Below, piece by piece: positions 1 through 8,714 of a DNA stretch of 31,141 nucleotides. A program made the position numbers and the translations under genes. How positions within the stretch are numbered: the stretch's first letter is position 1; each line of letters starts with the position of its first letter. The notes under the pieces were generated by a model. The model was not told where the DNA came from. It did no database searches and saw nothing but the letters and a program-made list of their open reading frames with translations. This stretch comes from Irineochytrium annulatum (lineage: Eukaryota; Chytridiomycota; Chytridiomycetes; Chytridiales; Chytridiaceae): positions 1-31,141 of the forward strand of contig JADGJL010000218.1 in the NCBI GenBank assembly GCA_027600665.1, given 5' to 3'.

Positions 1-1499
1 GCCAGCCCCAACCCCTGCGCCCCGCTCAGGGCCGCGGCGGCGAGCGACTCAGCGCCGCCGCTGGTGTGGTGGTGGGCGCTTGAGAGGGTGTAAGGCGGCG
101 GAGGGTCCTTCGGGGCCGACGAGAGGAGAGGGTGGGAGGGCAGCGCCATCATCATCGTGAGGTGGTGCCGGGTCGACGCCGTCACGCCACGCGCCGACCC
201 GGTCCCAAAAACCGATTGATGGTTGGGCGGCCAGGACGGCTGCTGTTGTTGCGGGGGAGGGTGTTGTAGTGTCGGCGCTGGTGGATGGTTTGAGAGAGCG
301 GGCTGGGGATTGGGTTGTGACGGCGCGGTGTAGGATAGCGAGAGGGAAGATGTGGGTTGTGGTGGCGTGTTGGTATTTGTGGGGGGGTCGAGTCCCATCA
401 GATCAAATCCCGACGAGAGGGTCGAGCCGAGGGATGTTGTGGAGGAGGACTGCGACGGACCGACAGAGGGGCGCATGAGGGGGTTGAGCGGCGGTGAAAG
501 GCCGGCGCTGACGAGGGGGATGCCGTCGTTGCTGGCGTGCAAGGTCGTGGTGGAGCCGTTCGAGTGTGAGATATGGGAAGGCTTGTGGGAGATGCCGGCG
601 GAGGTTGGAGAGGGGATGGGGTACGTATTGGAGTGGCCGTTGGTCTCGTAGCCGTTGGTGGCGCCGTTGCCGTTCGCGTGGTACTCGTTGGACTCCTCGA
701 GCTCGTGCTCCTTCTTCCCGTGCACGATCCCGTCCATTGTGTAGCGCATCCCACCTAGGCCCATAGCCCCGTTCACCTCCTCCACGACCTCCATCGCTTG
801 CCGCGTCTCCTCTTCCGTCAGCCCTCCGACACGGCCAGTGTGCACCAACCCGCCACTGCTCCTCGCGGACTCCTCTATCTTCCTCTTCATTTCCCCCAAC
901 TCCATCACCCGGACACCCTCGCTCATTCTAACTGAGGTGACACCACCCCCCGGGTCCCTCAAGTGCTGCGGGATTACGACCGCGAGCCCTTTCCGGATGC
1001 TGAGATGTCGCGTCCGCACCATCCCGCGGAGCATGCTCTCGTCCACTGAGTCCTTGTCGCCCGTCGAAATCCACTGCACGACCGCGTTCGCCTCGCCAGC
1101 CAACCAAATCAGCGCCCCGCCCGGCGGCAGCACGCCCCGCAGACCCCGACCCCGATGTGGGGGCGAGATCGCTTTGACGACCACCCAGTCCAGCACGTCC
1201 ACTGCCGTGTCCCCCGTGAAGCTCGCGTACCCGGGCCGGCTCTTGCCGCCGAATGGGACCGGACTCGTGGGCTGGAAGACGCGCCCGATAAGCGCGTAGA
1301 TCGGGCGATCTGGGGAGGAGTTGGCTGGGGATGCGAGCTCAAAGAGCCGGAGGAGCTTGCGCCGGGTGTCGAGCCGGACCTGGTTGAACGACCAGGCCGA
1401 TTGGAGGGCTGTTGGCGCGACGGTGCGGACGCGCGGAGGTGAGGTTGGAGTGGGCTGCAGGAGATCGAGCAGGACGACGGGGCCGAGGTGGGAGGACAT
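1..1499 (-). CDS. Unrecognised-domain protein, paralogue of the 21913 gene (3' end cut by window edge)
   Basis: One uninterrupted minus-strand frame runs from an ATG at 1499 off the left edge (499 codons seen, no stop). Residues about 30-182 form a compact domain that aligns with residues 30-170 of the protein encoded at 21913-24483. The core is an ungapped 34-residue block, R73 to V106 here and R66 to V99 there, with the shared pattern RVF....P.P.GG...PG..SF.GDTA.D..DWV. It is followed by RGRG, then D(S/A).D...L.GM.R..HL and P.HLRD. After about residue 200 the protein turns low-complexity, rich in Ser, Thr, Asn, Gln, Pro and His, as in many transcription regulators. I do not recognise the domain and assign no function. 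The upstream 939 bp hold a CArG-like site. The start is the first ATG of the frame and lies just before the conserved region. Confidence 0.8.
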   Translation of the reverse strand, partial: MSSHLGPVVLLDLLQPTPTSPPRVRTVAPTALQSAWSFNQVRLDTRRKLLRLFELASPANSSPDRPIYALIGRVFQPTSPVPFGGKSRPGYASFTGDTAVDVLDWVVVKAISPPHRGRGLRGVLPPGGALIWLAGEANAVVQWISTGDKDSVDESMLRGMVRTRHLSIRKGLAVVIPQHLRDPGGGVTSVRMSEGVRVMELGEMKRKIEESARSSGGLVHTGRVGGLTEEETRQAMEVVEEVNGAMGLGGMRYTMDGIVHGKKEHELEESNEYHANGNGATNGYETNGHSNTYPIPSPTSAGISHKPSHISHSNGSTTTLHASNDGIPLVSAGLSPPLNPLMRPSVGPSQSSSTTSLGSTLSSGFDLMGLDPPTNTNTPPQPTSSLSLSYTAPSQPNPQPALSNHPPAPTLQHPPPQQQQPSWPPNHQSVFGTGSARGVTASTRHHLTMMMALPSHPLLSSAPKDPPPPYTLSSAHHHTSGGAESLAAAALSGAQGLGL

Positions 1500-2438
1500 G
1501 GCTGGCCGACAGAATGGGAGTCAGGAACCCGGGTGGGAGACGGCCCTACAGAATACGAGGTGATGAGGTGACAGTAGGTGTGAACTAGGTAGATGCCGAA
1601 GGGAGCGGCTGTAACGAGGGACGGCGGTTCCTTATGAAGCGCCGCCCCTCGGTCAGGACGCCAATGTAGGGGAGGCCAGGCAATGGAGCCAGTACACGGG
1701 AGAGCGCCCATCGTATCGCGGACTTCCGAGGCATTCGAGGCATTGATGGCCGATGGCCGAGACTGGCCTGGGTCCGCCTAGACTACTTTTGACGACGATC
1801 GCGATGGGTGAAGCGATGCGCCCAGCCTTTTTTTTCCATAAAAGGCGTGCCTGGGCTTGGAAAAACGATCGCGGAAGGGTGCAAATTCGGCCAATCGCTG
1901 GCTCTCGCAGGTCAGAGGTCAGGGCGATCTTTCGTGGTTGGCTCCAGAACCCTATCCTTGGATCGCCTTCCACCATCGCTGCATCGCGATTCTCAACACG
2001 CTGCGTGACCATAGGTTAGAGGACCGCAACATACAACGGTAGTGCTAACGGTTGTTCCTAGCTAGCACTTTTATACCAACCGGCTTACCATAAGCTTGCC
2101 TGCTGCCTACGTGGCTGGTGGTATCTGCGGCGGCGACGGTTGAACCCGCTGGCTGCCACGCAATTAGTGAAGTGTACGTAGGATTCAAGGCAACGACGCT
2201 CATTCGCCTTGTGTAAACAGGCGGACAACTGTGGCATTGATTTACAATCATCTGATTTTTATGCATTTTCCCGTATTTTCTCCGTCAACGATTGATTGCT
2301 TGAGCGGCGCCAAAGGGTGCAAATGTGATTCTCGGCTAAGGCAGCTATGACAAGCATAGGACAAAATTCCGAAATAAGAAAGCCTTTCAACGCTCGGAGA
2401 CAGTAAGAACATGAGGAAGAGGGAAGATGAATCTGTCC
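1500..2438. other. Intergenic, promoter side of the 1499 gene
   Basis: No supported gene. A 119-codon minus-strand frame (1653-2012) begins with ATG, but it has no domain and looks like chance. The stretch separates the 5' end of the gene starting at 1499 from the 3' end of the RING gene, so it should hold the promoter of the former and the 3' flank of the latter. Confidence 0.5.
1836..1845. promoter_or_regulatory. CArG-box-like site (CCATAAAAGG)
   Basis: CCATAAAAGG fits the CC(A/T)6GG consensus of MADS-box factors such as Mcm1/SRF exactly. It lies about 340 bp upstream of the ATG at 1499, and it overlaps a small inverted repeat (GCCTTTT at 1825-1831, AAAAGGC at 1840-1846). A single match of this length can arise by chance, and it could also serve as a TATA-like element. 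Confidence 0.3.
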
Positions 2439-3672
2439 TCAGAGAGCTTTCTGCTTGCAAAGCGGGCACTCTCGATGTTTCTTCGCATTGGTGACTCCGT
2501 CGCCGAGGATCCACGTCGAGATGCATTCCTCATGGTAATCGTGCCCGCAGGGCAGCTCGCGTAACGTCTCCCCATCCTCGAAATCGCACGTGCAGATCGC
2601 GCATATGGTGTCGCGCAGCTGGATGCGCGGGTCCAACACGACGACGTCGCCAGCCACCTTAGCTGCACCCGTCTGCGCCGCTAGGGTCGCCTCTTCACCT
2701 TCCTCGACGACGGCCACATTGGTGGAGTGGACGGGGATCACCTCCGCTGGCCGGACGGCCGCGTCAGCCACCAAGAACCCTCCCTCCATCTCCCCGAGCT
2801 CCACGTTATCGACCCCGCCGCCCTCCTCCATGAACTTGCTCTTACCCCCAAAGCCTGCCTTGCCCTCCCCGACGATCCCCTTAGTGGCACCAGCGGTTCT
2901 CACGGCGCTCTTGAGGAATTCGAAGCTCGGGAGCGCCTCGAACCTCTCTCTGAACTGAACCGTGTTGACCGAGAACCCCGTGGGCTCGTGTCGAATCTGT
3001 CGGGTGTCGGTTGACTCGCCGGCGACGAAGCAGGCCACAAGGCAGCAAGTCCTGAGGGCGGAGAGGTAGGAGAGTATGATGCAGAGGATGGCGATCCAGT
3101 AGATGCTGCGCGACAAACGATAGCTTTCTCAGCGCCGGGGACTGGATTACAGTGGGGTAGGAGGGGGGATTTCTCACTCACTGCGGATCCATGGAGCGAC
3201 AGTATTGGGACTTGAAGGTATAAACTTGCCCGGTCAAGAAGATGGCGCTGCACAACGATGTTGGAGTCGACGACGAGGTGCACAAACGAGGCCGAAGGAC
3301 TCACGCATTAATCGGCCATCCGATCAACATCGTCAGGCGGTTCATCACCGTCTCGGGCAGGAGGTTCGGCAGCACCCACGGCAGTATCCTGTTCACGATG
3401 GTGACGACGATCGTGACGTCAAATGCGACGACGTAGCCGACTACCCCGCGCTCGCAGACGGTTGCATTGGGGGAGTCGGGGGAGGGGTCGAAGCGGGCTG
3501 GCCAGTAGAGGGCCAGGAAGGTCGTCAAGAGAGCCGCTTCCACCGCATGAAGGACGAAGATGCTGATGAAGACAAAGCGAGCCTTGGAGTCCAATGGTAC
3601 CTCGTCCGGGGCAGGGATGGGGGCAGCAACTAGGGCTGGGGTTGGTGTTGGGGTTGTAGTTGTCGACTCCAT
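2439..3672 (-). CDS. Multi-pass membrane RING-H2 E3 ubiquitin ligase
   Basis: The model has three exons, 3672-3305, 3247-3182 and 3105-2439. Its introns are 57 bp (GTGAGT..CAG) and 76 bp (GTGAGT..CAG), and both junctions fall in phase 2, giving 366 residues. The N-terminal half has about four hydrophobic segments, near residues 32-55, 77-100, 115-135 and 146-172. The C-terminus is a complete RING-H2 finger (residues 313-361). It opens with CAIC, then has CGHDYH with the C-x-H-x2-H spacing, EEC, and a final CPLC, so all eight zinc ligands are present. RING-H2 proteins recruit E2 enzymes, and membrane forms usually act in ER, vacuolar or endosomal protein turnover. Read without splicing, this locus would look like two separate short genes, but the two strong donors and matching phases argue for one. 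The substrate is unknown. Confidence 0.78.
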
Positions 3673-3904
3673 CAGGTGGTGGCTTGAATGACAGCTCAGT
3701 CAAACGTGACACCGTCAACGCCACATTACTTAAACGGCTTTAAATTCTTCTCTACTTCATAGCCCTGCAGAGGTTGCAGCTTTTGATAGAAAAAATATCT
3801 AAAAGTAAACTTAGCAGATATTATGAAGATGCGTCTTGGAAGGCATGCAGAGAACCAAGAGGGAACAGGAAATGCGGAAATCCGCAGACGAGGAAAGCTA
3901 ATTA

Positions 3905-5275
3905 CTAAACTTCCACATCCGCCCTGTACGTGATCCCGTCACCATAGCCGTGCTCCCGGCCGCTGACCTTCAGCGTTGACGACGAGGAGTTTATCGAGCG
4001 GAACGAGCCGTCAAGGTCCTCCAACCTGATCTCCGCGGTCTTGCCGGCCTGGTCGGCCCCAAGTCTGCGCCGAAGCGGCCAAAGAACGGCCCGATATCGG
4101 TCCATCGCGTGACTTCCCTATTTGCCGAAGTTTTAACAAGTGAAGTAAGGAACAACAAACAAGAAAAAAAAAAAAAAGACAGCGTTACCGTCCCGAAGCA
4201 TAGAAAAACCCCAACTGAAGCTGCCAGCCAGATGTACATGTTGGTGACGGCGTCTCCGACATCCCCTCCGACCCCGCCGCCCGTCCTGTCCTTCCCCCAG
4301 AACTGAACCACAGCCACGATCTCATCCGCCACCGTGTACAGCGCAATGGCGTGGAAGATGACGGTGAAGAACGCCATCCGCCTCAGCGCGTGCAGGAGAA
4401 CGTCCGCCGTCGATCTCGCCTGCGACTGCACGTCGGCGATGTTGAGGGACCCGACCGCGCGCGCGAGCGTCGTCGCGCCCGTCGTACGCATCGCCGCAGC
4501 CGTCACCGTGGCTGCGTTGGCGGTGGCGGTGGTGGTGGTGGTGGTGTTGGCGCGCGTCGCGGCATTATCGGCGTCGGCGAGCAGAGAGAGGATGGCGTGC
4601 CGCCGCCTCGCGTACGTCACAATGGCGTAGATGGTGAAGTATGAGCCCGTGACCGTGAGCGCTACGGCAACAGAGACGTAGATCAAGGCGAAGGCGATGG
4701 GCGGCTCGTCGATGTCGCAGTAAGCGCCCTTGAGGAAGTGAGCGCCCGTTCCCGTCTTGAAGGGGAAAAGGATCGCGATATCGATCACGGGGAGAAGGAC
4801 GGCGAGGACGATGTAGAGCCACTTGCGCTGGAGGGAGAGGACCTTCTTCAGGCCGAAGTTCTTGAGCGTGTTGGATGAGGTGCGGTTGTAGAGCTCGATC
4901 GCGAGGGCCGCTGCGGCTCCGTCTACGACAACCGCGTCAGCACTGGGAGCTCGGATAATTTACAGCAGAGCCTTACTTACAGCACGCCAGTGAAGCCGCG
5001 TCGGCGATAAACGCAGAGGTATTGCATGCGGCCGCGAATGCAGGGGTGTATTGCAGGTAGTCGCTCGTCCCATTGTCCCCGGAGGCGTCGAAGTCCGAGG
5101 ACGAGATGGTCGGCAGTATGAAGCCAAAGGCGACGGCATTTATTTGAGTGGTAGCAAGCGCGGATGCCAGCAAGATGATGGGGAGCGTCCCGCCCAAGGG
5201 CCAGCTCACCCAGATCACGACAAGGTCGAAGATGAGGCCCGCGATGGCGGGGACGAGGTGCTCGACGGGGAGCAT
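3905..5275 (-). CDS. STE3-like seven-transmembrane pheromone-type receptor
   Basis: Three exons, 5275-4981, 4922-4189 and 4117-3905, give 413 residues. The introns are 58 bp (GTAAGT..TAG, branch CTGAC) and 71 bp (GTAACG..TAG). Seven hydrophobic segments lie near residues 7-29, 31-55, 86-109, 133-153, 172-201, 279-305 and 323-342. Features recalled from the STE3 family are present: a proline-containing helix 4, a Cys (C167) before helix 5, arginine-rich RRR after helix 5, RRMAF at the start of helix 6, and FGTGSHAMDRY just after helix 7, resembling the STE3 'FFG.g.eA...Y' end. That last match is created only by the second splice, which supports the model. The third intracellular loop holds poly-Thr/Ala coded by a trinucleotide repeat. 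STE3 receptors bind lipopeptide pheromones and signal through G proteins. Ligand and mating role are unproven here. The start is the first in-frame ATG, just before helix 1. Confidence 0.72.
4517..4548. repeat. Coding trinucleotide (GGT/ACC-type) microsatellite
   Basis: An imperfect GGT/GGC run on the plus strand encodes the Thr/Ala-rich stretch (residues about 225-237) in the third intracellular loop of the STE3-like receptor. Such runs often vary in length between strains. Confidence 0.7.
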
Positions 5276-5699
5276 CGCGGGCGTGGGCGCCGCTGTCTCT
5301 AGTGTGGGATGCACACTGAAACGCAACGCGAGGTGCACCAACAGCAAGCCGGAATGTACTTCGACCTAATCCGGTGGTCCCTCGCTTCGGTCGGGTCACC
5401 TCGCGAGCAAGACGCTACACGCGGGCCCTCAGCGCAATTGCCGACGTCTGCAGTCTTAACGATCCTGCGGTGCTGGCCTTCTCCATGGAGAGTCCACGCC
5501 AGGGATTCCCGCCACGCGACGGGACGCGTCCTCGCTGCCAAGGGACACTCCCAATGTCCCTTGGCGTCCTTATCCACGATGCTGCTGGCATTCGCGGGCA
5601 TTGCCGCCCTGTGGAACCCAGGAAGTTGAAGACTAGAGTTGGAAGTGGGACTTGTCAGAATCGATATCTGGGGACCCACTGTCTTGAAGCGACGCGCAA
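5276..5699. promoter_or_regulatory. Shared divergent promoter region, STE3-like receptor / FKBP25-like gene
   Basis: These 424 bp separate two divergent ATGs (5275 minus, 5700 plus), so they must hold both promoters. No clear TATA box was found, and no in-frame ATG occurs upstream of the receptor start. An additional 5' exon of the receptor cannot be excluded. Confidence 0.5.
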
Positions 5700-6493
5700 A
5701 TGGAGCGGCAATGGACCGATGACCAGCTGAAGACCGATGCCGTATCACGGAAGGATCTCGTCTCCTTCCTCCAGGATCACGCCAGCTTCGACTTCCTCCA
5801 GGAACGAAAGCTGACCGGGAAGGCAGCGCTTCTAGCTAAAAACACCAAGAAAAACGCCCTGATCGACGCCTACGTCAAGGTCTTCGAGGAGTCCCGCTTC
5901 CGGTCGGACGGCGCGCCGAGTCTTGAGGAGGAGATGGCGAAGCTCGCGCTCGAGAAGGAGGACGCCAAGAAGGCCGCGGCGTCGACGGCCGCGGCGGCGA
6001 AGGCGGGTTCCGCTGCGACGGCTGTGGTGGAGCCCCCAAAGTACTCGAAGAACGTGACAACGAAGGGGGACGGGCTGAACTTCCCGAAAGCGGGGGACAC
6101 AGTTAGCGTTTTCTACACGGGGAAGCTGGAGGATGGGACTGTGTTCGACTCGAACACAGCCAAGAAGAAGCCGGTGCCGCTGAAGTTTAAGGGTAAAGGA
6201 GTCACTTCAATCGCTTTCCTTTAGCTGTTCGATTCTGACCACGTTGCTTTTGCAGTCGGACGGAATCTTGTTATTAGGGGTTGGGACGAAGGTCTGATGA
6301 CGATGTCCAGGGGTGAGAAGGCGATCTTGACGATCGAACCGGAGTGGGCGTATGGGAAGAAGGGGAAGCCCGAGGGCAGGATCCCGCCTAATGCGACGCT
6401 CATCTTCGAGGTGCACCTCGCAGGTAAGGCGATGGCGCTTTTTCTTACGTCCGTCCGGCTTATATCTGATAAACTTCAGGCATTAACGATTGA
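5700..6493 (+). CDS. FKBP25-type (FKBP3-like) peptidyl-prolyl isomerase
   Basis: Three exons, 5700-6192, 6256-6423 and 6480-6493, give 224 residues, the same length as human FKBP3 as I recall it. The introns are 63 bp (GTAAAG..CAG) and 56 bp (GTAAGG..CAG). Residues about 4-70 match the N-terminal basic tilted helix bundle peculiar to FKBP25 ([22 protein letters not shown]). An Ala/Lys-rich linker follows. The FKBP fold then shows the usual pocket motifs: [28 protein letters not shown] and [14 protein letters not shown]25 proteins are nuclear, bind nucleic acid and rapamycin, and associate with ribosome biogenesis and chromatin factors in animals. The tiny last exon restores the expected short C-terminus after FEV, whereas reading through the second intron would not. 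The gene is convergent with the receptor at 6734. Confidence 0.93.
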
Positions 6494-6733
6494 TTGCGTT
6501 CCTTACGTCACGCTTGAATATTTTGTTTTCGCCCTGGTCTATGTGTGCAGACCATTACATTTTAGTAAAAATGTTAATTAACTGAATACCGCTTGGTCAC
6601 CTTAGTCGCCTGACTTTGTAAGACATGTTAAATTATGTATTAGGTTAAGGTCATGGCTCCTTCTCGGAGAATATGTTTACATGTGGTGCAAGCAAAGATA
6701 AATAAGCAATGGTTTAGCCTTCCTTCATGAAGA

Positions 6734-8081
6734 CTACACATCCTCAGACATCCCAACGTCGCTTTTGCTCCCGTACATGCCGCTCTTGGGAACGCTGCTG
6801 CAAGGAGCACCCGTTGCGGGCCCTTCATCCTCCGCCCCAACCAAAGGTGCATTTTCTAGCCTCCCACTTCCGCTGGCCAAGCTGCGCTTCGACTGCTCGC
6901 CGCCCTTCCACATGTCGCTCGACCCCCCACTCACGATCGCGACCCCCGCATCCTCATCCTTCCTCCACGGCGGCAGCCGGAACCCCACCACGTCCTCGAA
7001 GGCCTTCAGCACCTTGTTGTTCATGACCACGATCAGGATGGGCGTCGCGGCCGTGTCTACGGCCGTCATGGTTGCGGCCAGCCCATCGACCCACTGCGCC
7101 ACTGGCGCGTTCCCGATCAGCTTGTACCCGAACAACGTGAACTCGAACATGTACGTAATCATGAAGACGCTCACGACCCCGATGCAGCGGAAAAAGATGG
7201 CGCGCGCGTCTACCTCATTTGCGTACTTATGCGACAGCAGCGAGGTGGCCGTGTTCTGCTGGCCGTGGCCGCTGTTGTGGGAAGAGGAGTTGGTGTTGGC
7301 GACGACGGCCGGCACCGGGTTGACGCGCATGGCCGAGGAGCCGTGGGAGGACGTGTTGTTGACGACGGGTACCCGGTTGATGCGGATGGCCGTGAAGTAG
7401 ATGTGGGCGTAGGCGGAGGCGATGACGCTCGCCGCGACGACACAGAACCCGCTCGCAAAGATGGTCACGGTGAGATCGGTGTAGTCCCCGTCCGTCGCAA
7501 AGAAAGGGAAGAAGCAGTACAGCCCCGATTCGGCCGGCTCAAACGCCCTCCTCGAGTACCGCATCTGCACCACAACGATGGATGCGAACATGACCTCGAT
7601 CGCGACCGCGATGGTGATGAGCGTCGGCCGGGAGTCTCTGAACCTAGCGACGACGATGAGCCACCTGTCGATGGACATGAGCATGTGGACGGCAATGGCG
7701 TTGCCCGCGGTCTCCAGGAGAATGATGCCGGCGGCCTGGCAGAGCGTGAAGCCGAGGTCGCCGGAGGCGGCGAAACCGTCGAGCGTGAGGGTGATGTAGG
7801 CCTGGATCCAGACGAAGCAGACGCACCAAATCAAGTGCACAAGTACGACCAAAAGGAAAAGGTAGTCTATTGTGCGGACGAGGAGGTCGCGACGGTGTTT
7901 GACGTAGGCGGCCACGAGGATCACCTGTTCGGAGGCAGGAGCAACCTGTCAGTGAACGGGACGGGCATTTAAGCTAATGACTTACGTTGAGTGGGAGGCC
8001 GACCGCATAGACCACGAGCATGATCCGCGACAAGACCAGCGAGGACGCCGGGTCCCCCTCAGCCGCAGTCGCGTCGCCCAT
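6734..8081 (-). CDS. Rhodopsin-like (class A) seven-transmembrane receptor, copy 1
   Basis: Exons 8081-7986 and 7924-6734 are separated by a 61-bp intron (GTAAGT..CAG, phase 0) and give 428 residues. The intron lies immediately after the helix-1 sequence YAVGLPLN, and the second copy at 27575-26459 has its first intron at the identical place. Class A marks include the helix-1 Asn (PLN then VILVAAY), C94 at the top of helix 3, and IDRWLIVV as the (D/E)RY motif. C94 lies exactly 25 residues before R119, the rhodopsin spacing. GLYCFF in loop 2 supplies the partner Cys. Helix 7 ends TPILIVVMNNK, a degenerate NPxxY followed by an opsin-like MNK. No Lys occupies the position I align with the retinal-binding Lys, so an opsin is not supported. 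Loop 3 and the tail are Ser/Asn-rich. The ligand is unknown; G-protein coupling is expected from the family. Confidence 0.88.
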
Positions 8082-8714
8082 TGCGTCGATCGGATTTTAC
8101 GGCCTTCAACGAGGTCGCTGCGAGGTCGTCGGTGGTCGTCGTTAACGTTGGATTTCGTCACGGATTGCCACAGCGCGTCATGGAGATCCCCTCACCAAAC
8201 CAGAGAGGCGGGAAAGCACTGATGGAGGATGCGATGAGCCATGTAAAAGTATGTTGTTGCAGGCGTTTGGTTGGCTTTCCCGTTTCTATCGCCCATCCAA
8301 TACGAGAGGTGATTTTGGCGGTGATTAAAAATTTAATCACTATTTCATAGTTGCTTGCAGTTGCTTGCCGTCGAGAGCAAATGTGCTACTTTCTGACCGT
8401 GATCGCACGGCGAATGTAGTGAGGGTTGTTTTATCGCAAACTGCTTTCATACCATGTTGTTTCCCCCAATTCGAATACTGAAACAATGGACAAGCCATGG
8501 ATTTTTGGGGAAAACATGACATTGCAGAATTTTGTCATAACGAATATGCATCTTTGTTGTTTTCCTCCCTCGTCCTTGTCGACGTCTCGACCCGCCTCGC
8601 CTCCAACACCTCCACCAACTCCACATGGTTCCTGCCGATCTCGCCCGCTCTTATATTGAATATAGGTTCGAGTTTCACCATTACTGTAAATAAATACATG
8701 TTCTGCCTGACGAT
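8082..8714. other. Intergenic, promoter side of class A receptor copy 1
   Basis: No gene is supported. It lies between the ATG at 8081 and the stop of the cyclase at 8715, both genes being on the minus strand. It contains a 20-bp near-perfect palindrome (8321-8340) and a short direct repeat of GTTGCTTGC (near 8351-8370). Confidence 0.5.
8321..8340. promoter_or_regulatory. Palindrome GTGATTAAA-AA-TTTAATCAC
   Basis: Two 9-base arms, GTGATTAAA and TTTAATCAC, are perfectly complementary with a 2-base spacer. The element sits about 240 bp upstream of the receptor ATG at 8081. Its symmetry suggests a dimeric DNA-binding protein, and the TTAAT/ATTAA core recalls homeodomain-type sites. This is inference only. 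Confidence 0.35.

Noticed and set aside
1170..1450. Possible WOPR (Gti1/Pac2) domain in the 1499 gene, from a G..T..D.L.....A and GALIWLAGEANAVVQW resemblance
   Set aside because: The hallmark RWTDG and the arginine-rich block are missing, and the paralogue at 21913 loses most of the resemblance while keeping other residues, so the shared domain is better left unnamed.
1653..2012. 119-codon minus-strand frame beginning with ATG
   Set aside because: No recognisable motif, isolated in a promoter region, and composition typical of chance open frames in this DNA.
6734..8081. Retinal-binding opsin
   Set aside because: The rhodopsin-like spacing is present, but no Lys falls at the aligned retinal-linkage position in helix 7 of either receptor copy.
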